64,000 nucleotides of DNA from Cymodocea nodosa (taxonomy: Eukaryota > Streptophyta > Magnoliopsida > Alismatales > Cymodoceaceae): positions 206,001 through 270,000 of the forward strand of contig CM072335.1 in NCBI GenBank assembly GCA_036874045.1, written 5' to 3'. Positions 12,201 to 27,200 of this stretch are shown one piece after another. The position numbers and the translations under genes were made by a program. The notes under the pieces were generated by a model. The model was not told the origin of the DNA and made no database searches. It saw only the letters and a list, made by a program, of their open reading frames with translations. Within the stretch, counting starts at the first letter, position 1. Each line of letters opens with the position of its first letter.

Positions 12201-15200
12201 TCCTTAACCTTTGGACTCAATGTTTTGTTTTTAAATTTATATATTTTTGTACTCTCATTGAACCTTTCCATTGTTCCCATGATGATATATTCACATGTGC
12301 ATTATCATGCTCTTTCGTTACAAAGTATCTTACAATACAAATATATGGCTTCCATTGACAGCTTACTTTCAAGTTTTAATTTCATCATTGCATATGATAT
12401 CTACCCTCAAGTGCTCTCTTGTAGGGCACGTATAGTTTGCTACATTGTAGAACCCAATGCTTTAGGATACAATCGTAAGTTCCCAACATTTTTCCACTCT
12501 GCATGTAACCACCACATTTTGTTGCATACTCATATTACTTCTAATTTCTCTCACAACAATATTATGGAAGCTTCCTTACCATAAATATGTGTAAAATTTC
12601 AATAATATAGGATGCAATTGTAAAATTTTCCTAGATTCTTCTTCTCCTCTATTTTTAACCACCACATTCTATCATACTGCTTTTGATTTCTCTCACATCC
12701 TTATTTATGTATATTAAAATGTTGATAATTTATGCATTATATATAATATAAAGGAATCATCCTTTTCATAAGTTCATATCAATGTGCAACTTTCTAATAA
12801 CTTAGGATACAATTGTAAATTTTCTACATTCTTCCATTTCTCTATTTGCATTGCCCTCTACTCTCATACTACTTTAAATTTCTCTCACATTTTTATTTAT
12901 TTATATTAACTTCTTTGATAATTTATGCATATTTGTAAATTTATTTTAAATTTCTAATCGCACTATGCTATAGAAGAGACACAGTTAAAAATGAAAACAA
13001 AATATTATTTTGTGTTCTTACATAAAACTTGAGTATGCATCTAAAGTTTAAAAATTTAATTGAATTTTTATGTAGAAGACCTCTGAAAATAATATACATG
13101 CTTTATTTTTAGATTATAAGAAATAATATCTTTTATTATTGTGTCACTTTCGTTTCATATAAGAATAGCATGCACATGCATCTTAAGATTCTTTTTCAAA
13201 TGATCGTGATGTTGTTAAAATTGATTTTCTTTTCTTTATTGAGATTTAGATTAGATTTGATTACATGTAAAATTTTAAATGGACCTTTAATATATATTAA
13301 AATGAAAAAGATTTCTTTAATGAGTAATTTATTGAAAATTTTCATTTAATTGTTTTAGATAATGTGAATCATAAATGAATAGTTACAGATAAGTATATAT
13401 TATAAAAGCATTATTTAAGTCAATAATTCTAATAAAGCATAATAAAAGATCAGGAGTATTATTATTTTAGAAATCAGAAATAAATTCATATAATTCCTAC
13501 TGTGTATTTTAAACATATTACATGAACATTGATCTATGCAGAGCACGGGACTGTCACTAGTTACTCAAAATGGAATTCTAATATTGGTGTTTTAAAAATT
13601 TTTCTTTCAATGGAAATCATAGCATTTTCTTTAACAATAAAAATGGAAGTTTTCATGATAAGGTGCATTCCGTATTGGCTTTGATTTGAATCAGTAGCTC
13701 TGAGTTAAGTAATTTGACCTGTAATGCCACCATTTTCTGAAAGATCAAATTCCAACTTTCCCTCGTTTGAGTGGTCAGACTACCAGGTTGATAATTCCTA
13801 CTTGATTTTCTCTTTTTGTGGCTACTCTTCTGGTATTTTTTATCGAACGTCATTAACATTATGGCCATTTCATTGCCCTTTACCATTGCATTGTACAGAC
13901 TACAGAATAAAAAGCAAATTGCTGATTTTTGTCTTTGCCATCCATATCAGCACTAAAGTCATGAAACTTTCAGCAACCAGATTATAATAAAGGATTTTTT
14001 GTCATTGTCAAATGTCAAAAAATTCCTATTAGGATGCATCACTGTATGTCAAAATGAATGGCTATTGTCCTTTGCTTGTTTTTAATTTTTTTGTCAATTA
14101 CATTTAAGTGATCAATGATTCATTTGATATATGCATAAGCTGACATGAGAGTGAATACTTGTTGATGTTTGCTTAGGAAGTTGAATATTCTGAAGAGCCA
14201 GGTTTTATGTATCATATCAAATATCGTGTTGCTGGTGGTTCAAGGTAATAAGTACTAACCAAACATCATAGTATACTTCTTGTAAGTTGCAACTTGTGCA
14301 TATATGGCCATGCATTTGATGATTGTATTATGTTGCACATGATAATAATTCACTCAAATTCTGTGCTGAAGTGATGATTATCTGACAATTGCTACAACAC
14401 GTCCGGAGACCTTGTTTGCAGATACAGCTGTTGCTGTTAATCCTGAGGTAGTGTGATTTATCTATCACAAGCAATCATAAAATTATAATAATTAGTTTTT
14501 TTGTAGCTTATGCTATTCAAGTGACACAGAATAATTTACATATATAAACTAGATATCCTTGCATTCACATCCACCAGCCAAGCATGACATTTCTTTGAAT
14601 ATTTAGGCTTCATCAATCTATATTTATCAAATCATTATACTCTGATCTGATCTAGTGGAAAATTGTTAAATTGTTTCACCTATACAGTTTTACATGTGCC
14701 TTCAGTCATTTGAAATTATTTAACTGGAGAAATGCCTGCTATTTTTTACCCTTGTAGAGTTTTGTTGAAGCTTTAACTTATAAAGTTCGTCCATTATGTC
14801 ACTAAAGGACAAATCAACTTATTTTGCAGTTGGCATGTAATTTTTCTACTGTGTACTTTTCAGCATGCTCCAACATTGTTTTACAACTGGATGGCCACTT
14901 TTAGGATGTTGATCACCAATCTTCTTGTTTAGAAATTAGCTATTTTGAATTATTTGTTTACAAGCTCATGTGTTTTTGTAACTTTGCTATATCCTGATAA
15001 TTTGAGATTAGCAGGCTTCTCCCTTATACCTTGTTCTCTCTCCAAGAATTTTATATTTATACAGAGGGCTTATTGGAGTGAAAGTTATTTTATGAGCAAT
15101 GAGAGGAGAGGGAGATAAGGGATTGTTCGGTTCATTTTGTTTACTTTTATATGTATATTTACTTTGAGAAGTAAATAAATAAATATTCACAAATTAGATA

Positions 15201-18200
15201 TTAAATCCAAGTTATTTTTAATTGTAAGTGCATAGTGTATATTGTATTTGTGTACAAGTATAAGTCGATCTCATAGAAATTGAGTAAAAATTATGTACTA
15301 TTTTGATTTTTATAACCAGAGTTTCATGTGTTAAATTACATACTTCATTGACTTACTGTTAACTCAACAAACTTAGTTCGTAGAGTTACAATTAACTCAA
15401 TAGACTATTCTCATAGACTTAAGTTAACTCCACGAGCTTAATTAGTAATTTTCAATTAAATTTTTCTATTTACAGAGGAATTCGACTATCCATTAGGTGA
15501 TTCCACAGAATATAAATAACATCAATTAAGTTTTTAATGTTAGTTTATCTGATATTTGTCATTAATCAACACTAATATTCAGATATTTCAAATAGTAACC
15601 ATTAAGATATTAGGTATTTTGTACGAATCAATTTCAGTAATCACTAAAACTATTTTCTATGTTTTGAATCAAATAAACACGAAACATTTATAATATTGAC
15701 AATAATAACATTAATCACGATATAAAATAAACAATACAACACATAAATGCTAACTATAAACACAAGTAATTAATTTTATTTTTGAGATTTTTGTTTTGAT
15801 ATATTCCTAAAGATGAACGAAAGGTGAAATGTAGAAATTCTCTATTGACAGTAAAAACTTTCATCACTACATACGATGTAATTATACTACTGAAAACTTA
15901 ATTACTTACAGTCATGCCTTCTCTCCTTATAGAATTGCGAATCGAGACTTGTAAGTTGATCTCCTCTTTAGTATATTAGCATCAACCTGAAACTAAGGCT
16001 AAAAGTTTTACAATCTCCTGAGAGATGAGTCAGTACTTTATGAATATAGTTTTCCTTTCTACGAAGCAATTACTCCTCATAGTAGTTATTAGTCAATGTG
16101 ATTGATACGAAATCGACTCGACATTTAGAAAGTATCTTCACAGACCTCCGATGGTTGGTGATTATGGTGGTATTGTAGAGCTTCAGGTAACTTCTAACAC
16201 TTCCTACAGTTAGCGTGATTCTCCATCTTTTTCTTAGTTCTTCTCATCTTCTTTTTATATTTCTTCCAGTAGTAATTATCTCTGCCTAAATTTGAAAAGA
16301 TACTTCCATGTAAGTGAACCTCATATGGGAGAACGCCAAGATTTTGTCCACATTCATTTTTCTTTATGGGGAGGATACCTTTTTGATTGACGTTCATTAA
16401 AAGGAATTGAGGCCAATAAAGAGGTAAAAGCATAATGATGAGGTCATTATCGATATAGTGGAACATGATGGAGGGAAAATGAAAGTTGTGGTCATTCTTG
16501 CTCAACAGAAGCAGTTAAACAACACTTCTCTATTGAGTGTAAATTACAAATTGAGCCAATTCCATACCAAAATAGTTGTATGAGAAGGAAACTTATCATT
16601 AGAAAAAGGGAAAGGAGAGTGAGGGGAGGAGAAAATAGCAATAGGTTGACTCTTTGCCAGTGAAAAGCAGAAGTCACCAAGGTCAAAGGCAAGCTATATG
16701 TCAAACTTAGTAGGAATGGAAGGAGTTAATGTGGATCAAGAGAAAATGTGAACGTGGATTAAGGGCACAATTATGGAAAAGCTTCAAAATTCAAATGAGA
16801 ATCAATGTCTTGACCTTTTTAAGACATTCAAATGAGCAAGTATAGACTAGAAAGGGGGATCAGATCTAAGCCCTCACATTTTTGGAAGAAGGTCTGTAGC
16901 CTGAAAGGTATGTTCAAGAAGCGGATGTGCCTACAGTCATACAAAGGGTGTATGATTAATTTCTGGGAGGATAGATGGTGTACTGATTCTTGTCTGGTAT
17001 CTAAATATCCTAAACTTTTCAGCCTTACCAGGATAAGACAGGCTAAGGTGGCAGACATGGGCAGTTAGCTCAATGGGTCCCAGAATTGGGACCAGAAGCT
17101 TGGTATAACTTGAAGGACAAGGAGGCTGAGGAGTTCCTTTCATTGATGTTGCTACTAGAGAAAGTTGGCCCTCCCAAACAGGGAAATGACTCCATGACTT
17201 GGTCTTTAGAGAGTTTGGGGCTTTTTACCATTAGGAGTTGTTACACCTTGATAAATGGTACCTAAAATAGTGCTTGGCCTCTTCATTAATATGTTTGGAC
17301 AGTAAGTGCTCTTTCAAGGTAAGGCCCTTTATGTGGCTAGTCTTTCATAAACGAGTGGACACAAAAGTATATAGGAGCAAGTGGCATCTAGGGATGATTT
17401 TGCTGTGCACTTTGTGCAACAGAATGTTTTTTTAGCTCTCAAAATCAGTAAAAGGATCTGGAATTCCCTTCTGCCAACAATTCCTCATCGTTTTCTAACC
17501 TTTTTAGCATTTGAAGGTTTCTTGGATGAGCTAGGAAAATACATGAGGGTCAAGTCAAATGCCTTGAAGGAGAGGTTGCTCCCATTAGTACACTCAATTT
17601 GCTGGTCGATTTGGTTGAAGCGGAATGATATCCTCTTTAATTGTTATACCCTTAAGGAGGTAGAGATAAAGATTTGGGCGATTATGTGTTTCAACTTTTG
17701 GGTACATTCATATTATATATGACATGTATAACAAAGCAGTTATTAGTGTTAAAACTCTAAAAGAAAAAATTAAAAAATGTTTAATAGACAGGCTTACACT
17801 AAAGGTCTTTTCTAAGTTCATATTTGTTTGTTTTGGCTATGGATGAAATAACTAAGGAAATATAAGAAAAAATATTTTAGTATATGCCATTTACTGATGA
17901 CATAGTTTTGATCGATGGAAGTAAGACAAAAATTAGTTCTATATTAGAATTATAAAGAGATACTTTAGAATTCAAAATATTTAGAATGAGTAGGTTAAAA
18001 ATTGAATATATAGAATGTAGGTTTAATAAAAATAGAAATATTGATAAACGTATATACTTAGCCATAAGATTCATAAAAGTAAAATTTTTAAATACTTAAG
18101 ATCGATAATAAATGGCAATGGTAAAATTTTAAAGGATGTTATTTATAGAGTTAAAGTAGAATGGATGAAGTAGAGAAATATTTCTAGATTGTTATCATAT

Positions 18201-21200
18201 AAGATGATACTCTTAAAATTAAAAGAAAAAATTTATAAAATTGCTATTTGCCTAACTATGATCTATGGTTTAGAATGTTAGATTATAAAGCATGACCATA
18301 TATAAGATATTAGTATTGCATAAATGTGAATACTTAAATGATAAGTTGTAATACTATAAAGGATAAGTTAAAAAAAGATTTTATTATGAATAGAGGAGTT
18401 ACATCAATTGAGGATAAAATAAGAAAAATCAGCTTGTTAAGATTTGTCATATCCTTAACAGGCCAAAGATTGTATTAGTTAGAAGACGAAAATTAATTAG
18501 TATAGAAGAAACTAAAAAAAAAGGGGAAGACCTAAAATTGCTTGATTAGGAATTATAAGAAAATGTGCAAATTTATATAATTTAACCGAAAATTTGACCA
18601 TAGAAATATAAGAAAATGATTCATATGGTCAACCTCATGATGTATATTTCATTAATATATACTGTGAAAATTTTAATTCAAAATCAATTGATATTAAGTA
18701 GAGGGATTATTATATATTAGTCTCATGTTCAGTTCCTACATCATTGATATGGAATTATTCTAATACTCCTCATCATTTGTGACTTATTTTATAGCTATAG
18801 GTTTTTTTTTTTTAAAAACTTTAAAGTAGGTGAATGTGTGTGAACTTGCTTTGATATCATGTAAAAATTTCGACTCAAAATGAATTGATATTGAGTAGAG
18901 GGATTATCATATGTTACTATCATATTCAGTCCCTACACCATTGATGTGGAACTATTTTAACATATATAATTACATATTTCAATAGTATTCCATCAAAAGA
19001 TTATATTTAAGTTCTTTTGCAAGGAAAACACCATTTAAAAAATATATGTAATCGATTAGATCCAACAAAAGATCTAATCAATTAAAGACAAGGTGGGGCA
19101 AGCAGCCAAGGCATGGTCAATTCACACCTTGGTACCTAGGCCACTGGCCTTAAAAAGCTTGGGTTATTCCAATGATATTTTTCAATTTTTTTCATGAAAT
19201 TAATGATGATGCTCTATGCACATCTATTGAAATTTCTTATGCAGGATGAGCGTTATTCCAAGTATATCGGGAGGCAAGCAATTGTACCTATGACTTTTGG
19301 ACGGCATGTCCCAATTATCTCTGATAGAGTATGTTTATGGAAAATTCTAGTTCACTTTAATTTAGTCCTTGACATTTGGTGGTCTATGTCACCTTTATTT
19401 TCTTGTCATGCATGTTTGATTAGTTATCTTTAGAATGACATGTTAAAACTATAAAGGACGAACTTTGTCAAAAAAAAGATAAAGGACAAATCCAATGTAT
19501 GAGACTTACCAATGCAGGGTTTGAGAAGGATCTAATTATGTGAAATTTTTGCATAATGAAAAAGTTGTTTCCTAGGATTCTAACTCTAGAACTTTCAAGT
19601 CACGATGGAGTGATCTTGTAATTACACAAAGGCATACTGTAAAATGATGTTTTGAAACTAGATTAAATTCTATTATTAATAATTAGACTAACGTGTGTCC
19701 TGTATTAAATCATCAGGATGATCATCTGAAGTATTTTTTCTGCAATTTTTGCATGTGAATGTTTTGAGTCTTACTATATTTCACTTGTTTATAATTTGGA
19801 AATAAAGCATGTCGATAAAGAATTTGGCACTGGAGTTTTGAAGATAAGCCCTGGACATGATCATGATGACTACCTTCTTGCCAGAAAGCTTGGTCTGCCA
19901 ATTCTCAATGTAATGAACAAGGATGGGACTTTAAATGATGTTGCTGGACTATATTCGTAAGTCTGTTTTTTTCACTAGCTGTTTTCTATTTGAGCAAAAT
20001 AATGAATTGTGGTTGATGCATTTTGTTAGTGGTATGGATCGCTTTGAAGCACGAAAGAAATTATGGTCTGATCTTTTGGAGACTGGTCTAGCTGTAAAGT
20101 TGGAACCACACACACTTAGAGTTCCAAGATCCCAGCGTGGAGGGGAAGTATGATACTGTCATTGAAACTTTGCCAGCCTAAGTGTGCAATTACTTATTCA
20201 TTATCTGCTAAACTGCTTAAACAATGTACTTTTTTTGTGAACCTAGGTTATAGAACCACTTGTAAGCAAGCAATGGTTTGTAACTATGGAGTCATTAGCA
20301 GAGAAGGCCCTTCAAGCAGTTGACAACAGGGACTTGACTATTCTTCCTGAAAGATTTGAGAAGGTTTTTAAACGAAATATAAGAACTTGAGACTTCCTTT
20401 TCAAAAAAAGAACTTGTGATATTGATTTTAAAATTTAAATAATCTTGTTCGGTAACTGCTCTCTGTGGGTATCTTGTAGTCACAATATTTTTGAAAGATG
20501 CTTTTGTGTTCCAACTCTTTCCATGAGATCTTCATCTATTAATAGAAATGCTTAAATCTGTTAAAATATGATTTCAAAGTAACATGTATTACCAATTACT
20601 GCATCTTTTTCAGACTTATAGGCATTGGCTGTCAAATATAAAGGATTGGTGCATCAGCAGGCAATTATGGTGGGGCCACCGCATACCAGTTTGGTATATT
20701 GATGGTAAAGATCATGAAGAAGACTATGTAGTTGCAAGGAATTATTCCGAGGCACTAGAGAAAGCACATAAAAAATATGGAAAAAATGTGGAGATATATC
20801 AAGATCCTGATGTTCTTGATACTTGGTTTTCAAGGTCACCTCTCTATATATATGCAGTTATGTGTTTTATTTATAACTGTATCATGAATATGAGTCTTGA
20901 CTCCAAAACATGTTCTTTAAATGAATAATGGATAAATTTTTATATTGTCTCATTTGAGTTGGAATACATATAAAACATTCTGCTAACATTTTTCTACTGA
21001 TATAAAATAATTAATTAAAAATAAATTAAATAAATATGGTATGCCATCTCCAAATAAAAACAGTGTGATAAATTTTGAAGAGATATTTGCATATTTGCTC
21101 TATATGTTTCCTTTTCTCTTTTTTTTATTTCCCTTTTCTTTGTAATGTAGAAACCTTGCCATTTGAAATCAAGGTATTGTGGCCTTCCTATTATCTAGGA

Positions 21201-24200
21201 TGACTATCAAAAAAGAACCATTTAATTTTAAATATTAAAAAAATAACAACATGGTGATCCTGTCATCCTGAAAATTACAACAATCCAATAATATCGATAA
21301 TTTTCATAAAATTGATAAAATATCAATGATCATTGCTCACTCTACTCATAATGGATGGTCAAACCCAAGGGTTTCAAACTTAGATATTGAATTGTAAATA
21401 TTTCAGACATTGACCAATATGATGCATACTAAATGCATCCTTTTATTTGAGATATAAGTGGATTTTCAATTCAATAAAATGGAGATAGATTTTAGCCTTC
21501 TAAGGCCTAGTTTGGTTCAAATTTTGGGGTGTTAGATTACGAGATTATGAATTTGTGGCTATAATCTGAACTAATGTCTATGACATGATAGATTTTGCCC
21601 GAAACTGTCTGATTTTCAACATTGCACTAGTTTCATACAACCCATACTTGACACAATTGAAATTGTCTGATTATGGGATTGTGAATTTGTCACAAAGATT
21701 ATGAACTTTTTAGACAAAACTAACCATTGTCTTTACATGAGAGAAAGTGATTTTCATGAGGTGTAAAGTTATTATTATCCCTGAAATGATTTAATTCACA
21801 AAAAATCAATTAGAAATTATAACACCATTTGTTAGTATTTAGCATACAAGCATGAACAGGTTATTTATAGTGCAACATTTCTAACTAGGTTTCCATCTAA
21901 ACATAGAAAAGTCATCAAAACATGAGAAACCAGACAGATCTTAGGATGATTCTAGACATATCTTAGGATAACATCAAATACATGTATTATGATACTAAGC
22001 ACAAGTATTATAATACCAAAAATAAGTGTTATGATATTAAAAATAAGTATTATGATATCTAAAATAGGTGTTATGATACTAAGCACAAGTATTATGATAT
22101 CAAACACAAATATTATGATGCCAAAAAGATCCATTTGGAGTTGCTGTAGTGCCCACTCTACTCTTTCAAAGAACGTAAAGTTTTATTAACAAATGCACAC
22201 AATGAGTAATTGGCATGTGTGGAAATGTGTTTTCTTTTAATAATCTAAACTAATCATGCTACTTTTGATTATGAACGATGAGCAATTGTGCATAGTGATT
22301 CTGCATCTAGAAGGCATATGGTTTGAACCAAACACAGTCTAAATGCTCTCATGAGTCATGTGTGGTATCTTTCTTATCTATATCTCCTTCTGTGTAAAAC
22401 AATTCTTATTAATTAGTTTAAGTCAATATAAAGTTGGTTGCTTTCTGCAATATGTGTATAGTTGGAAATTGAGCATGCTACAAGAAGAATTTTTTAAATT
22501 TTCTTTAATTACCCAAGAAAATATATCTGAAATAAAGGATTCATGTGGTTAATTTCACATAAGGGGATTGAGGCGTTGGTTCTTGTTGTTGTACCCAGAA
22601 AAGGATATCCATCCTATTGCTCTAAAAAATATAGCATGGAAAAACAGGAAGTGCCCTATATGCAAATCCCACCATTGCACCCTATAATTGTTGTCCAATC
22701 CAATTACGATGGTTGGTTTAGGTAAGTCTTGCTTATGAAAAAAAACTAATATCTCCTAATTCATTCATGATTGTCTTTTCTTGATTTTTCGATTGGTGCC
22801 TTTCCTTGATTTTGGGTTCTTATTTTTATATCAAGTTTGGACTATAATTAACAGTCTTTTTTCTTCCCTTTTTTCCAAATTTTTGATTAATTGATAATTG
22901 ATTTGATGAATGGTATTCCTGTACTTCCATTTCAGTTCATTATGGCCTTTCAGCACCCTTGGTTGGCCAGATGTCTCGTCACAGGATTTCAAACAATTTT
23001 ATCCAACCACCATTCTAGAAACTGGGTATGTTATGTATTTCTTGGAAGCGATAATTTTGATTCTTAAGTGATTTTATTTTAAAGAAAGATTGCTTTTATC
23101 ATGCTGACTAATTTGTTATACCCATGAGTCATGACATGTTTGATGCATGGTGACATTTGTAACTGATGCTTTAATAAAACAGTTGTAAATCCTTAATGAT
23201 GTGTCTAACTTTATCTTAATCCAATTTTTTGCATTTTCATTGAAAGGGAATATGATCACTTTCTAAGATCTGTATTCAAAAGCGTTTACATAATTAAAAT
23301 TCAGACAAAATCATTCCTAAAGTAGTTTCTAGTTTTTGTCTTGTTAGAAGTTATGTCATTTTATGTTATATGGATCTTTGTATATATGGATCTTTAAAGA
23401 TCCATTTAATGCTGTACATATACCTCCTCCTAACTTAATAATAGATTATTCCATTTTTTCTCTTCCAACTTCTTCACTTGGTATCAGAGCGACCGGGAAC
23501 TGAAGATCTCGGTCGTTCTACGTGGTCGTCCCCTTTGAAGACACTCGCGTGGTCGACCAACAGACTCTATTCAAGTATCGACGCATACTAGGGTTGCGGC
23601 CAAGGTCGTCTTTCCCGAGCCTTAATCTCCATCGAATGTTGAGATAACGGCGTGCAGATGGTAGCGCGAGCTTGTCAACCGTGTGGTGGCGAATGGTTGA
23701 CGCATTACCAGTCTGCCTGTTCCAGTAGGCGTGGCCGTCATCTAGCTTTGACGACAAGATGCGCGAGGCTCAGTCATAGACTCTAGGGTCGCCACTCGTG
23801 CTTTGAGTTTTAGATACTCGTGTTGACTACTCTAGATTTCTCAACTCGTAGGGCTTGCTGCGGCTGGAGAAGATGATGAGGGCGACCTCAGCGTCGCAGA
23901 GCACGGAAAGCTCGTAGGCCTTCTTGAGCAGTCCATCCCTTCTTTTGGCGAAGAAAACAGAGTGCGGCAGGTTCTTTACGCTATTTTAATTTGTTGAACG
24001 GTCACAATTATAAAAGTCTTTGTTGTCTGACTTTTGAGTGGTTATTTGTGTTTCGGTGATCTTTTTTTTTTTAAAAAAAATCTGTCTTGGATAGTCCTAT
24101 CCAAGTCTTTGTCCGCCTCTAGTGTTTCAGATCGTTGAGATCAATGTTGATCTCTATGGCTACTTCAGGTAGTTCTTTGACTCCACTTCTTGTCAAACAA

Positions 24201-27200
24201 TTTATGGGTGTGTCCGAATGTTTAAATGGCTCTAATTATATGCTATGGGCACAAAGTTTTGAAATTATTGTCATAGGCTATCGGCAGGAACATCATCTAC
24301 ATTCACCACCTCTAGATGCAAAAGATACTGGTTACCAAGATTGGTATGCAGATGACGCTGCAATCATTTCTTGGATGCTATCAAGTATGGAACCTTCTGT
24401 TGCTCGTGGAGTTTTCATGCTTAAACCAGCACGTGAGATATGGATTACATTAAAACGCATGTATGGACATGAGAAGAATGTCTCAAAAATCTTCTAGCTA
24501 TATGATGACTTGTTTCATTTTAAACAAGGGGAGAAGTCTTGCCAAGAACATTATAGCATCTTCAGAGGTCTGATCAATGAGTTGAATGTGTATTAGCCAC
24601 CTACCACAGATATCTCTACATTCCTTCGATATAGAGAAGAGCTTGCCATCACCTTTTATTTAGCCAGTTTGAACCCAAAAGTGTCATCTCAGCTACGTGG
24701 TCCTATTCTGGGCACAAATACTATGTCTGATCTTCATGAGACTTTTGCCAAGGCCTTACGGATCTCTACTTCTTCGTTTATAGTCTCTCCTGTTATAGAT
24801 CAGACTGCACTTGTGGTTCCTAATGTAAAAGGAGAGAATCATGGTACTAGGAGGCGTGAAGAACGCCCACGTACCAAATGTCAATGGTGTGGAAGGCAAG
24901 GACATCGTTCTGATAGGTGTTGGGATAAATTCCCACATCTCAAGCCTGCATAGGCTCATATTGCATCTTCTTCTGGACGGAACAGAGGAAATAAAACATC
25001 TGAGCCCACCATTACTATTTCTCAAGCTGCCTACAATCGTTTTATTCAGTCTTAGGGAACCATGTCTTCACAGGCCATGAGTGCATAGGCTACTATCTCT
25101 CATCATCCATCAGGTACTTCTCTTGCTCAATCTGTTTCATCTGATACTTCTTGGATTATAGACTCAGGTGCCTCATCACACCTATCAAGTACTTCTACCC
25201 TTTTCAAACGCCTAATATCAATGCCAAATAAATCCTCTGTTACCATAGCTAATGGTCGTTTATGCTCTGTATCTGCATATGGAGATATTCAAGCCTCCAC
25301 TCAGATTAGACTGAGCAATGTCCTTTATGTTCTTGATTTTTCATTTAATTTATTATTCATTAGTGCCATTACCGTTCAATTATCATGCAAAGTCACTTTC
25401 TATCATTTTCATTGTACTTTTTAGGACTTGCAAACGGGTCGAAAGATTGGTTTGGGGCATAAGCAGTCAAATGGAGTATATATGTTAGTCCATGATTGTA
25501 TTCCTCGTAGATTAATTGCGTGCATGTCCAATACAGATTCCTCCTACACTTGGCACTGTCGCCTTGGGCACCCATCTTTGGAGAAGCTCTGACAAGCTCT
25601 CCCCTGGATATCCATTACCTCTTTTAATTGTGAGTCCTGTCAATTGAGTGAGCACACACGTGCTACCTTCTTGCGTCTTAGTCTGTTGTCATCTTTAAAC
25701 AAGTTTGATCTAGTACATTGTGATATTTGAGGTCCTAGTTGTGTTCCTTTTGTCCAAAGACACAAGTACTACATTGTTTTTGTTGATGATTATTCTCGTA
25801 TGTCTTGGGTCTACTTGTTAAAAGATCGTCAAAGTGTTGTAAATGTTTTTCAGCAATTTCTAAATGAAATTCAAAACCAGTTTCATGTTTGCCCCAAAAT
25901 TGTGCGCACTGATAATGCTCTTGAATTTATGCAACACTTTTTTCAATCTATTTGTTCATCTTCTGGTATTCAACATCAAACTACCTGCCCTTATACATCT
26001 CAACAAAATAGAGTTGTAGAACACAAACATCGTCACATTTTGGATGTAGCTCGGACACTCATGTGTACTACCACTATTCCTAAATATCTTTGGTCTGATG
26101 TCATCCTCACTGCCACCTATCTCATTAACCGGATGTCTTCTACCCCTCTAGGGGAGCAATTCCCCTTCATCAGCTTTATCCAGATAAGGAATTGTTTTCT
26201 ATCCCTCCTAAGGTGTTTGATTGTGTTGCTTTTGTTTAGGATCTCTCCCCTTCTCTTGATAAACTCTCTCCTCGAGCCTTTAAATGTATTTTTGTTGGTT
26301 ATTCTCGTACTCAGAAGGGATATCGATTGTATTATCCTTCTACAAAGAAGTATTATACTACCATGGATGTTACCTTTTTGAGTCTCACCATTTCTTTGTT
26401 GGCTCCACCCCTTCTGAGTCGTCATCTTCTTATTTGGAACCTCTCCCTACTATTCCTACTTCTACTATATTATAGGAATCTGATCAGGGACAGTCACACA
26501 CTCACCGACCTCTACAAGTTTACAGTCGCAGACCACGCTTGTCTCCACCTGCTGCTGCTGCTACCCCTGCCCCCTCCGCACTTGAATGTGAGGATTCCAT
26601 CTCCGATGATGATGGTCTTTTACCTATTGCCCTTCGCAAAGGCATAAGATCCTATACCTTACATCTTATATTTCATTTTGTCTCTTATAAAAACTTTAAC
26701 CCTATTTTTCATGACTTTACACTTGTCATTTCCTCTAAGTCTATACCTAGGAATGCATCTGAAGCTATGTAGGTACCTCACTGGAAGAAAGCCATGGATG
26801 AGGAGATGGATGCCCTGCTTTCTCGTGGCACTTGGGAGCTGATTCCCCGTCCTGAATGAGCCAATGTAGTGTCTTGCCGATGGATTTTTACCATCAAATG
26901 GAAGGTTGATGGTACCATCGAGCGATACAAGGCTCGTTTGGTTGCTCGTAGTTTCTTTCAAGAGTATGGAGTAGATTATGCTAAAACCTTTTCGCCTGTT
27001 GCTCGATTGAATTCTATTCGGGTTCTTCTTTCCATAGTTGTCAATCAGTCATGGACTCTTACTCAGCTTGATGTCAAGAATGTTTTTCTCTATGGTGATT
27101 TGGAAGAACAGGTATTTATGGAACAACCTCCTGGCTATGCTGTTCAGGGGGAGCCTACAATGTGTTCTCTTCAAAAAGCTATTTATGGTCTCAAACAAAG

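Noticed and set aside
21982-22130. Regularly spaced repeats that might be taken for a CRISPR array
   Set aside because: The units are directly adjacent without unique spacers, and the genome is a plant nuclear one.
21952-22189. Open frames on both strands made of seven-residue repeats
   Set aside because: The 21 bp minisatellite period is a multiple of three, which keeps both strands open; it is inside a MITE.
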